A stretch of DNA of 64,000 bases. It comes from Galbibacter sp048266365. GTDB lineage: Bacteria > Bacteroidota > Bacteroidia > Flavobacteriales > Flavobacteriaceae. The first letter of the stretch is position 1, and every line of letters begins with the position of its first letter. The stretch spans positions 124,001 through 188,000 of the forward strand of contig NZ_JBLWZP010000002.1 of assembly GCF_048266365.1 (NCBI RefSeq), written 5' to 3'. The position numbers and the translations under genes were made by a program. This document shows, in pieces, positions 17,697 through 26,505 of this stretch. The notes beneath the pieces are model-generated. The model had not been told where the DNA came from. It saw only the letters and a program-made list of their open reading frames with translations, and did no database searches.

Positions 17697-17750
17697 TATT
17701 GTATAACCACCATCCGTTTATCAATTGATTTTGGGTGGTGGTATACAATA
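17697..17750. repeat. Long imperfect hairpin between convergent genes
   Basis: Arms at 17697-17715 and 17733-17750 can pair over 18 bp with one bulged A and one G-U; the 17-base loop contains the palindrome TCAATTGA. There is no clean T-run after it in either direction, so it is not a textbook terminator, though it lies between the 3' ends of the nitroreductase and PorP/SprF genes. Confidence 0.6.
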
Positions 17751-17812
17751 TCCACACTAAAAAAATGACACTATATCCATGGCAAGCATGGAACAGACCA
17801 CAGGATCCTGGG

Positions 17813-19591
17813 TTACTTAACCCACAAGACCCATTTATCCTCAAAGTAGGTGTTATTTATATTATTGCGTTGTAAGTTTTTAATGATGATGTAACGATCA
17901 GCTTTATACAAGTATACATAGTAATAGTCATTTTCTGGGTTAATAAAGAACTTAGGCTCAAAACCTCGCACCTTGAGAATCTCCATAAATTCTTCAAAGT
18001 AATGTTTCACAGAAAAGACATTAAGTACTAGGTAAAAGCCTTTCTCTACTCCGTGAACCGCCTTTAAAGTCTTATAGCTACTCTCCGTTCCAAAAATCTC
18101 TGCGGTTACCGCTGTGCTATCGATCACCCTAGGTGAATAACCAGAGGCAATCGCATCGCTCTTTTCCAAGAATTCTTGATATGCAGCCTCAATTTCAGCC
18201 ATTTCTTCTGCGCTGATCTCTTGAGGTTTATCATCACCTGCTTCATCGGAGTTTGAATTGTCTCTAGTCGTTGCATTTTCTACAATGGCCAATTGCATAT
18301 CCCCTACCTTAAGATCAGGGTTTTGTTTTTCTACCCCCTGATTGGGTTTAGACTCCAGAGCATCATCCCCGCCATATTGAGCGTAGGAATTGGTTTGATC
18401 TTCAGCGACATCCACATCAGCATTCGAATCCTCTGCAGGAACAGTTTGTACCCCTGCTGAATCTTTAGTTTCACTTTCAGATGCGTAAACTGCATATTTA
18501 TCAGTTTGATCCACCTCTTCTTCATGCGGGGCTGCAGCAACTTGCTGCTCATCTGGTTCATCAGTACTATCTAATCTGCTTCGGCTAATATCGTTGGAGG
18601 TCACAAAATTAGCCTGGTCAACATTTCTAGACACTGTGGCCTTACCGTCTATATCAATGATATTTTTACGTCTTTCGCGAGCGCCCAACTCTATGGTAGC
18701 AATAGCTTCATAAGTACTTCCAAAGGCTTTATTAGTTTTTGAAGTGCCATTTTCATAGACAATCCCGATACTTATACCCTCGCCTACCTTTACGCCTATA
18801 CCTCCGGAGATTCCAAAGGCATTATTGTAGCCGATCTGCATCCAGCCCGTATAAGGCAAATCAATCATGGTGTTTAACCCGTACTGAAAATCTTCGTTGG
18901 GCAAGGATTTACCGTAAACCATTGTACGCCATCTGGCATCTAAGAACATACCGTTGGCATATTCTAGCTCCTTGGTATACCCTAACTGTCCAGAAAATAT
19001 TTTTTTGGAGAAATCGGTAAGTGTATTAGAATCGTTGAAGTTATAGTCAAATAGGTTTTCGGCATAGAACCCAATATCGAAATTCTTTATCGACAAATTT
19101 AAGCCAGGCATAAACACCAGTAGAAAGTCATCCTTATTGTCTAAAACTGCAGGATCAGGATCAACTGCATTGGCCGTGTTTTTATCCAAACCTCTCCTAA
19201 ATAATGTTGTATTCACCCCAAAGGCAAAGGAAATCTCTTCTGCTAGTTGCACGTTATATGCGTAATTAACCAAAAGCCCAGAATCAACCAAGAGCCCTAG
19301 ACTCTGTTGATACAATCCCAATCCTGCTCCTGAATTTTCACCAACCTTACCAGCATAACTCAGCATATAGGTTTGAGGTGAATTATCCACTCCCGTCCAC
19401 TGAATTCTACTCCAAAAGCTCACAGCTCTTTGTTTATTTCGAACAGCACTATAGGTAGGATTGACAAGAAATTTATTGTATTGGGTCAAGTTGTGCTGTC
19501 TCCAGTCAACAATGGTACTTTTATTTTCGATTTGAGAAATAGCAGTATAGCACACCAGTAGCATGGCCACATTTAGTAGGTATCTTTTCAT
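17813..19591 (-). CDS. PorP/SprF-family type IX secretion protein with SPOR-like C-terminal tail
   Basis: A 592-residue outer-membrane protein. Residues 1-19 are a signal peptide. Residues about 25-310 match the PorP/SprF beta-barrel: Q-Y-N-K-F-L-V-N-P-T-Y-S-A near residue 37, the S-F-W-S-R-I-Q-W-T-G motif, G-A-G-L-G-L-Y-Q, then barrel strands. Residues about 330-480 are a low-complexity acidic linker rich in D, E, Q and S. The last ~85 residues (from G-V-E-K-G-F-Y-L-V-L-N-V-F) resemble a SPOR-type domain (G-F-E-P-K-F-F, Y-Y-V-Y-L-Y-K), which could contact peptidoglycan. SprF proteins help a type B cargo to the cell surface, and such a cargo gene lies directly upstream on the same strand. Confidence 0.9.
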   Translation of the reverse strand: MKRYLLNVAMLLVCYTAISQIENKSTIVDWRQHNLTQYNKFLVNPTYSAVRNKQRAVSFWSRIQWTGVDNSPQTYMLSYAGKVGENSGAGLGLYQQSLGLLVDSGLLVNYAYNVQLAEEISFAFGVNTTLFRRGLDKNTANAVDPDPAVLDNKDDFLLVFMPGLNLSIKNFDIGFYAENLFDYNFNDSNTLTDFSKKIFSGQLGYTKELEYANGMFLDARWRTMVYGKSLPNEDFQYGLNTMIDLPYTGWMQIGYNNAFGISGGIGVKVGEGISIGIVYENGTSKTNKAFGSTYEAIATIELGARERRKNIIDIDGKATVSRNVDQANFVTSNDISRSRLDSTDEPDEQQVAAAPHEEEVDQTDKYAVYASESETKDSAGVQTVPAEDSNADVDVAEDQTNSYAQYGGDDALESKPNQGVEKQNPDLKVGDMQLAIVENATTRDNSNSDEAGDDKPQEISAEEMAEIEAAYQEFLEKSDAIASGYSPRVIDSTAVTAEIFGTESSYKTLKAVHGVEKGFYLVLNVFSVKHYFEEFMEILKVRGFEPKFFINPENDYYYVYLYKADRYIIIKNLQRNNINNTYFEDKWVLWVK

Positions 19592-19728
19592 AAACTGAAC
19601 TCATTTGGGTTTAAGTTCAAAATACGCAAAGCTTTAATTAACCCTTGCGTATTTTAATACATTCTGCCATGTCCGCCCTTTGACAACAATAAACGGCCAC
19701 AGTAATCATTGCTGCTAATATAATCAAA

Positions 19729-21882
19729 TTAATTTACTAAAGTGATGGAACCTTTTTTCACATTCTTCCCATTCTTGTTAATAAAGTAGTAGTAAACTGG
19801 TGTTTGGGAAGTAAATTGAGTAGTAGAACTCGGCCAATTATTATCGTAAGATGTTGTTTTTAAAACCGTTGCCCCATAGGCATCACAAATAACTACTTCT
19901 GTTTCAGGGTCGTTGATAAATTTTTGTGGTAAGGTCCATTTATCATTGACGGTATCATTGTTTGGACTCACAACATTTGGAATATTTTCAACCATATTAG
20001 CGTCCACAGTCAATGTTTTTTCAACAATACAAGATCCTGCTGTTGCTATAAGGGTGTACACACCTGGCTGAATGATGTTCAAGGTAGACACCTCACTTAA
20101 AACCTCTCCGTGCTCATTGATCCATTGGTATGAATTTCCACCCGTTGCATTGGCTTGTACTACACCATTTGGACCAATAGTGACAGTCTCACCCGGGTAT
20201 ACAGCAACCAATTCTGAAGCTTCACGCTTAAGGGTCACTGAAGCAGTAGTCAGACTACAACCAGCATAACTAACCTCCACCTTATAAACACCATCCTTTG
20301 CCACAGATAAGCTATTCACATCATTGGTTGCAATCAGCGAACCATCGTTATACCAATTATACACAGCGCCTTCTATAGGAGAATCCACTCGCAATATGCC
20401 TTTAGCTGTGGCACATGACAATTCTTTTTCAACGACTAATTCCATGTTAGGTAATCCCATTGTCATCGCAATGCTATTGGACTCATAAACCTTCCCTTGG
20501 TAGCTTAACTCAAGGTCATAGGTGCCACTTTTGGTATAATCAATATTTAGTTCCGTGCTTTGGCCGACAATCTCTTGATCATAGTTCCACTGCATTTGAA
20601 AATTATTGTAAAATTCTTGAGCTATAGTGATCATATCTCCATTACTCAATATACCTTGAACAGAACTCAAGGACAAACTTGCCTGAGTGCTTACGCAAGG
20701 TGTAAAATCCTTAGTAGTGCTTATTTGCACTTTATAGGATACAGGTTCGTAAATTTTAAATGTTTGAGATTTGGTAGTGCCATCACATTGGCTGGCACCA
20801 CTTACCATTGCGTAATAATCACCTTGATCCGCCACCATTAAAGTGTTGCTATTGTAGCCTTCCTTTAATAGTTGACCATCTTTATACCAAGTGATTTCAC
20901 TGGCACTAGAATCTGTTTTTATAGATAATGTAGCCCGGTGATCTCCTATAATCACCGCATTAAGAGGTGAGGTCACCTCTACTACAGTTCCTTTATTCTG
21001 TTGGAAGCTATAAATGTCAGAAACGGCAGTACATCCTCCTTGGTTTTCCACTTCTACATAATAGGCGCCTATGTTCTCTGAATTATAATCCAATTCAATT
21101 GATGGGAAATACCCAGTTAAACCTTCTATTTTGGTATCATTCTTAAACCACGAGTAGCTATAGTTCTCGTTATCAACTGAAGCAGTCAAGGTTAAGGTTG
21201 TTGCACTACAGTCTTCAGCATCTTTGCTGGCGGAAACAGATACAGCAAACTCTTCCACTTCCTTAGCAATAACCAAATTGGAATAATTACTTCCTGTACA
21301 ATTACCATAATAAGGTTCTACATAGTATTCACCCGGCTCTGAAATTGCAAGGCTATTTTCCTGGGTTAGTTTATATAATTCACCGTTTTTATACCAAACA
21401 TACTCATCAGCAACATCAACATTCAATTCTATTGTGGCGGTCCCAGCACCACAAAGATTGACGTCGCTATAGTTGTTAAGTATCAGCTCTTTACCGCTGA
21501 TGACATACGCATCAAACATTGCAGAAGCCTCACTCACAAGTACAGGAGAGGTACTTCGTAATCTTATTTGATACCCCTCACCACTAACTGACTCAGGAAG
21601 TGCAAAACTACTTTTAAATTCAAAAGCATAGTTCTGATCCTTTACAGTTTGAAGTATTGCAGGATTGTTAAACCCACCATTTTGATCAGATAGTTCTACA
21701 TAGAATACATTATCCGCCTCAAATGATTTCTCATCAAAAGAAAAAGTAGCTTGGAAACTATTATAACCATTAGAGACACAGGCATATTCAAATCCTAATT
21801 CCGGGGTATTTAATTTCTGACTGAAACAATTTGTAACAACTAACAGAAACAAAACATTCAAAAGTGCAGCTATAGTTTTCAT
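19729..21882 (-). CDS. Large secreted protein with T9SS type B sorting domain
   Basis: A 717-residue exported protein. It has a Sec signal peptide (residues 1-21) and then several Ig/PKD-like repeats of about 75-90 residues, each with a W-Y/F-K-D/N-G type motif (V-W-Y-K-N-G, W-F-K-N-D, W-Y-K-D-G, W-Y-N-D-G) and conserved cysteines. The last ~85 residues are the gliding-motility-associated type B domain: N-V-V-S-P-N-N-D-T-V-N-D-K-W-T-L-P, then W-P-S-S and Y-Y-Y-F. This domain directs export through the type IX system and surface attachment. It lies 137 bases upstream of a PorP/SprF gene, the typical partner. It is probably an adhesin or surface fibre. Confidence 0.92.
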   Translation of the reverse strand: MKTIAALLNVLFLLVVTNCFSQKLNTPELGFEYACVSNGYNSFQATFSFDEKSFEADNVFYVELSDQNGGFNNPAILQTVKDQNYAFEFKSSFALPESVSGEGYQIRLRSTSPVLVSEASAMFDAYVISGKELILNNYSDVNLCGAGTATIELNVDVADEYVWYKNGELYKLTQENSLAISEPGEYYVEPYYGNCTGSNYSNLVIAKEVEEFAVSVSASKDAEDCSATTLTLTASVDNENYSYSWFKNDTKIEGLTGYFPSIELDYNSENIGAYYVEVENQGGCTAVSDIYSFQQNKGTVVEVTSPLNAVIIGDHRATLSIKTDSSASEITWYKDGQLLKEGYNSNTLMVADQGDYYAMVSGASQCDGTTKSQTFKIYEPVSYKVQISTTKDFTPCVSTQASLSLSSVQGILSNGDMITIAQEFYNNFQMQWNYDQEIVGQSTELNIDYTKSGTYDLELSYQGKVYESNSIAMTMGLPNMELVVEKELSCATAKGILRVDSPIEGAVYNWYNDGSLIATNDVNSLSVAKDGVYKVEVSYAGCSLTTASVTLKREASELVAVYPGETVTIGPNGVVQANATGGNSYQWINEHGEVLSEVSTLNIIQPGVYTLIATAGSCIVEKTLTVDANMVENIPNVVSPNNDTVNDKWTLPQKFINDPETEVVICDAYGATVLKTTSYDNNWPSSTTQFTSQTPVYYYFINKNGKNVKKGSITLVN

Positions 21883-22322
21883 AAGTAGTTAATTTAGAAA
21901 TGGGACTTCTTAAAATTGTACTTTAATAATGAAATTCAATAATTTCTATCGATTTTTCATATATCAAATATATAAATTAAAAAATAATAATCGTTTAAAA
22001 CCCGATATTTTCGATGAAATGCACGCCTAACAAAATGAGATTTAGACATAAAGCACGTGTGAGCTCCACTCAAACAACCCTATTTAATTGACTTTAAGTA
22101 GTTTAAAAAGAATAGTTACTGAAATGAAGATTTTTAATAGAAACTGAGGTTATGCAAAAAGGAAATTCAAACAGAACGCAAGACGACAAATGTGGATTAT
22201 GACATTATAAAAGTTGTCTTGCATAAAAAACAGTCGCCTTTTTTTTGTGATCACGGCTTAAAAGATGATTAAGAACTAGTCACGGCTCAATAAATATATA
22301 TTATTAGGATAATGCTGCTGTA
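21883..22322. other. Intergenic region with a -7 candidate and an imperfect hairpin
   Basis: Within 440 bases, TATATTTG on the minus strand (21972-21965) is a candidate -7 box for the type B cargo gene, without a clear -33 box. Farther on, 22177-22223 contains GCAAGAC and GTCTTGC in an imperfect hairpin with no T-run after it on the minus strand. No convincing reading frame was seen. Confidence 0.4.
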
Positions 22323-23069
22323 TTACCATTTGCAATCAGATGTAGCTTCAACTTGCACATTCTCTAATTCTATTTTAGACAATAGTTTTAAATTATTTTG
22401 TTGGAATAAACTATCCAACCCAAGCAACGAAGCAGAATTGCTTTTAGGCTGGTAATTGTTGTAATCCGCAAATTGGATTCCTCCAATCTCTCGGCGGTTA
22501 TACGCTTCTCTAAAGCGCATCCCACCTTCATTGACATGAAATTCATAAGCCAAGTAGTCCACCTGATGGTTTTCTTTACCGATCCAGTACACAAAGACGT
22601 CTTCAAAGTCTTCTCCTCCTCCTTGCTCGTTAAACCACACCTTGATCTTATAATAGACTTGATCTTTAATCTTCACTTCACCTAAGAGCTCTTTATTGAC
22701 TGCAGATCCTGTTAAGCCGTGTGGCAGGTAGGCAAAGTAGTGAACGGAATTTACACTATTACTATATTTGGTTTTCAAGCTATCGGCTAGAACTACCATC
22801 TGACCGTCGACTATTCTTTTAAAACCATCGTTCGATAGTATATCTACCGTTTCAGTGGAGTCTTCGGTAATCCGTTTTAGAGCGTACATTCCATCTTGGC
22901 GGCAGGAGACATAGGTTTTTCCTCTAAATTCAAAGCTAATTTTCTTATGATTGTAATGTTCCCCTCCTGCATGTTTAATAGCCGATTCAATAATCTGATC
23001 CGCTGTTTGTGGAGTTAAACAACTTACCATTATAATCACTACTGATAGGAAGAATAAATACTTTTTCAC
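22323..23069 (-). CDS. DUF6503-family lipoprotein
   Basis: The frame opens with a TTG at 23096, but the GTG at 23069 gives a textbook lipoprotein signal: K-K-Y-L-F-F-L-S-V-V-I-I-M-V-S-C, with the lipid Cys at residue 17. I prefer that start (248 residues). The mature protein begins with I-I-E-S-A-I-K-H-A-G-G-E-H-Y, the pattern I associate with DUF6503, and contains R-G-K-T-Y, Y-Y-K-I-K-V-W-F and D-V-F-V-Y-W-I-G, hinting at an all-beta lipid-carrier-like fold. The role is unknown. It is a single gene, divergent from smpB. Confidence 0.82.
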   Translation of the reverse strand: MKKYLFFLSVVIIMVSCLTPQTADQIIESAIKHAGGEHYNHKKISFEFRGKTYVSCRQDGMYALKRITEDSTETVDILSNDGFKRIVDGQMVVLADSLKTKYSNSVNSVHYFAYLPHGLTGSAVNKELLGEVKIKDQVYYKIKVWFNEQGGGEDFEDVFVYWIGKENHQVDYLAYEFHVNEGGMRFREAYNRREIGGIQFADYNNYQPKSNSASLLGLDSLFQQNNLKLLSKIELENVQVEATSDCKW

Positions 23070-23174
23070 CTTTGTTATTTTAGTTTCAATATTCAAATAT
23101 ATTACATTTAAGCTCGTTGACCATTTTTCTATTTATTTCATTGAACGTGATCTTTAGATTCATAAAATCTTTTA

Positions 23175-23182
23175 TACATTTG
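23175..23182 (+). promoter_or_regulatory. Candidate -7 element for smpB, very near the start codon
   Basis: TACATTTG fits TAnnTTTG and ends only six bases before the smpB ATG at 23189. Transcription starting about seven bases downstream would yield an essentially leaderless mRNA. No strong -33 box was seen (TTTA near 23153). Confidence 0.45.
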
Positions 23183-23188
23183 CCAACG

Positions 23189-23650
23189 ATGAAGCAGCAT
23201 ATTAATATAAAGAACAAAAGAGCCCGCTTTGAGTACGAAATTCTCGATACTTACAAAGCTGGAATAGTACTATCTGGAACGGAAATCAAATCAATCCGTC
23301 TCGGACGTGCCTCTATTGCAGAAAGCTTCTGTGAGTTTAATGAAAAGGGAGAGCTTTTTGTCATTAACATGACTGTTGAGGAGTACACTCATGCCACTCA
23401 CTTTAATCATCGTCCAAAGAGCGAGCGCAAATTACTCCTCAACAAGAGAGAACTCAAAAAATGGCATAAAGAAGTTAAGGTCTCAGGACTTACTATTGTC
23501 CCTTTACGTCTATTTGTTAATGATCGAGGATTAGCTAAGATGGAAATTGCACTTGCCAAGGGTAAAAAGTTATATGACAAAAGAGAAACCATCAAGGATC
23601 GCGATAACAAGCGTAACTTGGATCGCGTCAAAAAATCCTACAACAACTAA
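23189..23650 (+). CDS. smpB: SsrA-binding protein
   Basis: SmpB binds tmRNA and brings it to stalled ribosomes. I start at the ATG at 23189 (153 residues), because the longer frame adds a hydrophobic stretch foreign to the family. The OB-fold core is clear: I-N-I-K-N-K-R-A-R-F-E-Y-E-I-L-D-T-Y-x-A-G-I-V-L-S-G-T-E-I-K-S, then R-K-L-L-L-N-K-R-E-L. The basic tail K-K-L-Y-D-K-R-E-T-I-K-D-R-D contacts the ribosomal decoding site. It converges on uvrD with 23 bases between the stops. Confidence 0.97.
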   Translation: MKQHINIKNKRARFEYEILDTYKAGIVLSGTEIKSIRLGRASIAESFCEFNEKGELFVINMTVEEYTHATHFNHRPKSERKLLLNKRELKKWHKEVKVSGLTIVPLRLFVNDRGLAKMEIALAKGKKLYDKRETIKDRDNKRNLDRVKKSYNN

Positions 23651-23673
23651 TAGCAATTAGTTTGATCTGTATC

Positions 23674-26004
23674 CTAGCCTATAATATCTAGTTTGGCGAA
23701 TCGCAACAACAATTTTTTTATTCCACCTTTATCAAATCTAATTTCGGCCTTCTTGTCATTGCCCACACCTTCGAGTTTTAATACCTCACCATTTCCAAAA
23801 CGGGTATGTGACACCAAAGTACCCACAGTCATTTCAGCATCAAATAAATTTGAAGCTGCAGAAGGCTCTCCTAGGTCCGGTTTTAGTTTTCGCAGTTTGC
23901 GAAGCTTCTCCTCTGATGGCTTATGGTGCGAAGGTGGCGCAGAGGCCACTGGCTTACTTAGACGGAGCTTACTCTTGTCTACCTCGCCAAAAATATCGGT
24001 GTCCATCAATGGCTTATAGCGATAACTACCGTCTAAAGGTGGTGTTAGATATTCCAAGTAGGCGTCATCTATTTCTTCTATAAACCTGCTGGGTTCAGCA
24101 TCGATAAGTTTCCCCCATCGATACCTACTTTGTGCATAAGTTAGGTAGGCTTGTTTTTCGGCTCGGGTTAAAGCCACATAAAACAATCGACGCTCTTCCT
24201 CCAATTCGCTTCTTGTATTCATACTCATTGCTGAAGGGAATAAATCTTCCTCCAATCCAACGATAAACACATATGGAAACTCTAAACCTTTGGCTAAATG
24301 TATTGTCATTAATGCTACCCTATCATCATCGCCTGTGTCTTTATCTAGATCAGTCACTAGAGCGACATCCTCCATGAATTCTGCAATTGAACCTGTGGCA
24401 TCAGCTAGCTCTTTTTGGCCATCCACGAAATCCTGAATACCATTGAGCAACTCTTCCACGTTTTCCATCCGAGTAACACCTTCCGGAGTTCCATCCTTTT
24501 TGAACAATTGATATAAGCCTGTATTTTTAATAACCTGCGCCGTTAAATCAAAGGCATCCGCAGACTGAGCCGCCACCTGAAAACTTTTGATCATAATGAC
24601 AAAATCCTCCAATCGCCTGATGGTACCAGCATTCATTTTTAAATCAATTTTATCAAGATTTTCCATAACCTCGAAAATTGAACGCTTGTAATGATTTGCT
24701 GTTACTGTTAGTTTTTCGACCGTTGTTTGACCGATTCCCCTAGAAGGAAAGTTAATCACTCGAATTAGCGCTTCTTCATCTTTAGGGTTGAGAATCAATC
24801 TCAGGTAACCTAATACGTCTTTTATTTCTTTTCGTTGATAGAAAGATAAGCCCCCGTAAATTCTATATGGAATATCTTTACGTCTTAAGGCGTCCTCTAT
24901 GGCGCGAGACTGGGAATTCGTTCTGTACAGCACCGCAAATTCTCCTTCGTGGATCTGTTGCTGCATTTTAGTTTCAAAAATGGTAGAAGCTATAAAACGT
25001 CCCTCCTCTCCATCAGTTGGTGAGCGATGCACCTTGATCAGGTTACCGTCTTCATTGTCTGTCCAGACCACTTTTTCCAGACGGCTTTTATTTTTCTCAA
25101 TTACAGAATTCGCGGCATGAACAATATTTCGGGTTGATCGATAATTCTGTTCCAATCGATACATAGCCACATCGTCATAATCCTTCTGGAAGTTGAGAAT
25201 GTTGTTGATATTCGCTCCCCTAAAAGCATAGATACTTTGCGCATCATCTCCCACCACACAAATATTTTGGTATCTATCCGAAAGCGCCTTGACAATCAAA
25301 TATTGGGAATGATTGGTATCCTGGTACTCATCTACCAAAATGTATTTAAATCTTTCTTGATATTTCATTAAAACCTCAGGAAATCGGTTTAATAACTCGT
25401 TGGTTTTAAGAAGTAAATCATCAAAATCCATTGCACCTGCCTTAAAACAGCGCTCACAATATTCATTGTAAATATCACCTAATCGAGGTTTTTTGGCCAT
25501 GGCATCTGCTTCCATGAGCTCAGGATTATTGAAATAAGCCTTTACCGTGATTAAACTATTCTTATAAGAAGAAATTCTACTTTGTACCTGTTTGTACTTG
25601 TAAACATCTTTATCCAGACCCATCTCCTTTATAATAGCGTTGATGAGCCGTTGAGAATCTTGGGTGTCGTATATGGTAAAATTGTTCGGATAACCGAGTT
25701 TGTCTGCCTCAAAGCGCAGTATTTTAGCAAATACGGAGTGAAAGGTTCCCATCCATAGGTTCTTAGCTTCACTACTCCCTACGATACTTGAGATCCTTGA
25801 TTTCATTTCACGAGCCGCCTTATTGGTAAAGGTCAAGGCGAGAATATTAAATGGATCCACACCTTTATGCATCAGGTATGCAATCCTATAAGTCAACACT
25901 CTTGTCTTTCCTGAACCTGCACCTGCGATAACCATTAATGCTCCATCCTTATGCAATACAGGCGCACGTTGCGCATCGTTCAACTCTGCTAAATAATTTT
26001 CCAA
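23674..26004 (-). CDS. UvrD/PcrA-type superfamily 1A DNA helicase
   Basis: A 3'-5' helicase for repair and clearing of replication blocks. The 776-residue protein has all SF1A motifs: Walker A A-G-A-G-S-G-K-T (about 27-34), D-E-Y-Q-D-T, G-D-D-A-Q-S-I-Y-A-F-R-G-A, Q-N-Y-R-S-T, H-L-A-K-G-L-E-F-P and Y-V-A-L-T-R-A. The last ~50 residues (V-G-T-L-V-S-H-T-R-F-G-N-G-E-V) form the Tudor-like domain that in PcrA contacts RNA polymerase. The start appears to be TTG at 26002-26004: an in-frame stop lies ten codons upstream and no ATG falls between, while the sequence right after TTG matches the family N-terminus. Whether to call it UvrD or PcrA is a matter of naming. Confidence 0.95.
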   Translation of the reverse strand: MENYLAELNDAQRAPVLHKDGALMVIAGAGSGKTRVLTYRIAYLMHKGVDPFNILALTFTNKAAREMKSRISSIVGSSEAKNLWMGTFHSVFAKILRFEADKLGYPNNFTIYDTQDSQRLINAIIKEMGLDKDVYKYKQVQSRISSYKNSLITVKAYFNNPELMEADAMAKKPRLGDIYNEYCERCFKAGAMDFDDLLLKTNELLNRFPEVLMKYQERFKYILVDEYQDTNHSQYLIVKALSDRYQNICVVGDDAQSIYAFRGANINNILNFQKDYDDVAMYRLEQNYRSTRNIVHAANSVIEKNKSRLEKVVWTDNEDGNLIKVHRSPTDGEEGRFIASTIFETKMQQQIHEGEFAVLYRTNSQSRAIEDALRRKDIPYRIYGGLSFYQRKEIKDVLGYLRLILNPKDEEALIRVINFPSRGIGQTTVEKLTVTANHYKRSIFEVMENLDKIDLKMNAGTIRRLEDFVIMIKSFQVAAQSADAFDLTAQVIKNTGLYQLFKKDGTPEGVTRMENVEELLNGIQDFVDGQKELADATGSIAEFMEDVALVTDLDKDTGDDDRVALMTIHLAKGLEFPYVFIVGLEEDLFPSAMSMNTRSELEEERRLFYVALTRAEKQAYLTYAQSRYRWGKLIDAEPSRFIEEIDDAYLEYLTPPLDGSYRYKPLMDTDIFGEVDKSKLRLSKPVASAPPSHHKPSEEKLRKLRKLKPDLGEPSAASNLFDAEMTVGTLVSHTRFGNGEVLKLEGVGNDKKAEIRFDKGGIKKLLLRFAKLDIIG

Positions 26005-26505
26005 TCGATCTTTGAATTTTAATATTTGACGCTAGTGGGTAAAAGTTAATTCAAAAATACAGCTAAGTTTTGAATTAGTCAATTTTCATAGTACAGCTTC
26101 TTGAAATGTTATCAACCAGCAAAATCTGGTTTGCCTCATTCCAAAATTTAAACCACATTCAATCTACTACATCTCAAGTGGTTACAACTTTGAAAATAAT
26201 TGATGGCTATTACTGGAATTCCATCAAATTAATTACTAATTTTATCACGCTAATAATTCATTTTTTATGCTGTTTGACACTAATAATACTTAAACTCAAA
26301 TTAAGGCTAAGGCACCGAATTTATTCTTCCTCCCAAAAAAAATATACTGATTAAATTTCTTTTTGAAAGGAAAACTATTAAATTCGAAAACAATGGTCTT
26401 CGGCTGAGATTTAAGGTTTAAAAAACACCTCAAATCGAATGGTTTTTAAAGTGAATTTAAATTGGTCATCTAACAATAAAACAAGTTAACTATAGTTTGA
26501 CAATT
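26005..26505. other. Intergenic region, no convincing gene
   Basis: About 500 AT-rich bases between uvrD and the glutamate synthase-like gene. A possible 82-codon frame at 26106-26354 has a composition typical of random AT-rich sequence and no recognisable motif. TATAGTTTG just before the ATG at 26506 resembles a -7 box with one extra base. Confidence 0.5.

Noticed and set aside
22141..22191. Short frame M-Q-K-G-N-S... upstream of the type B cargo gene
   Set aside because: Only 16 codons, no amino-acid run or terminator pairing like the his leader, so no support as a leader peptide.
26106..26354. 82-codon frame in the gap after uvrD
   Set aside because: Composition is that of random AT-rich DNA, with no motif, no promoter fit and no conserved-looking segment.
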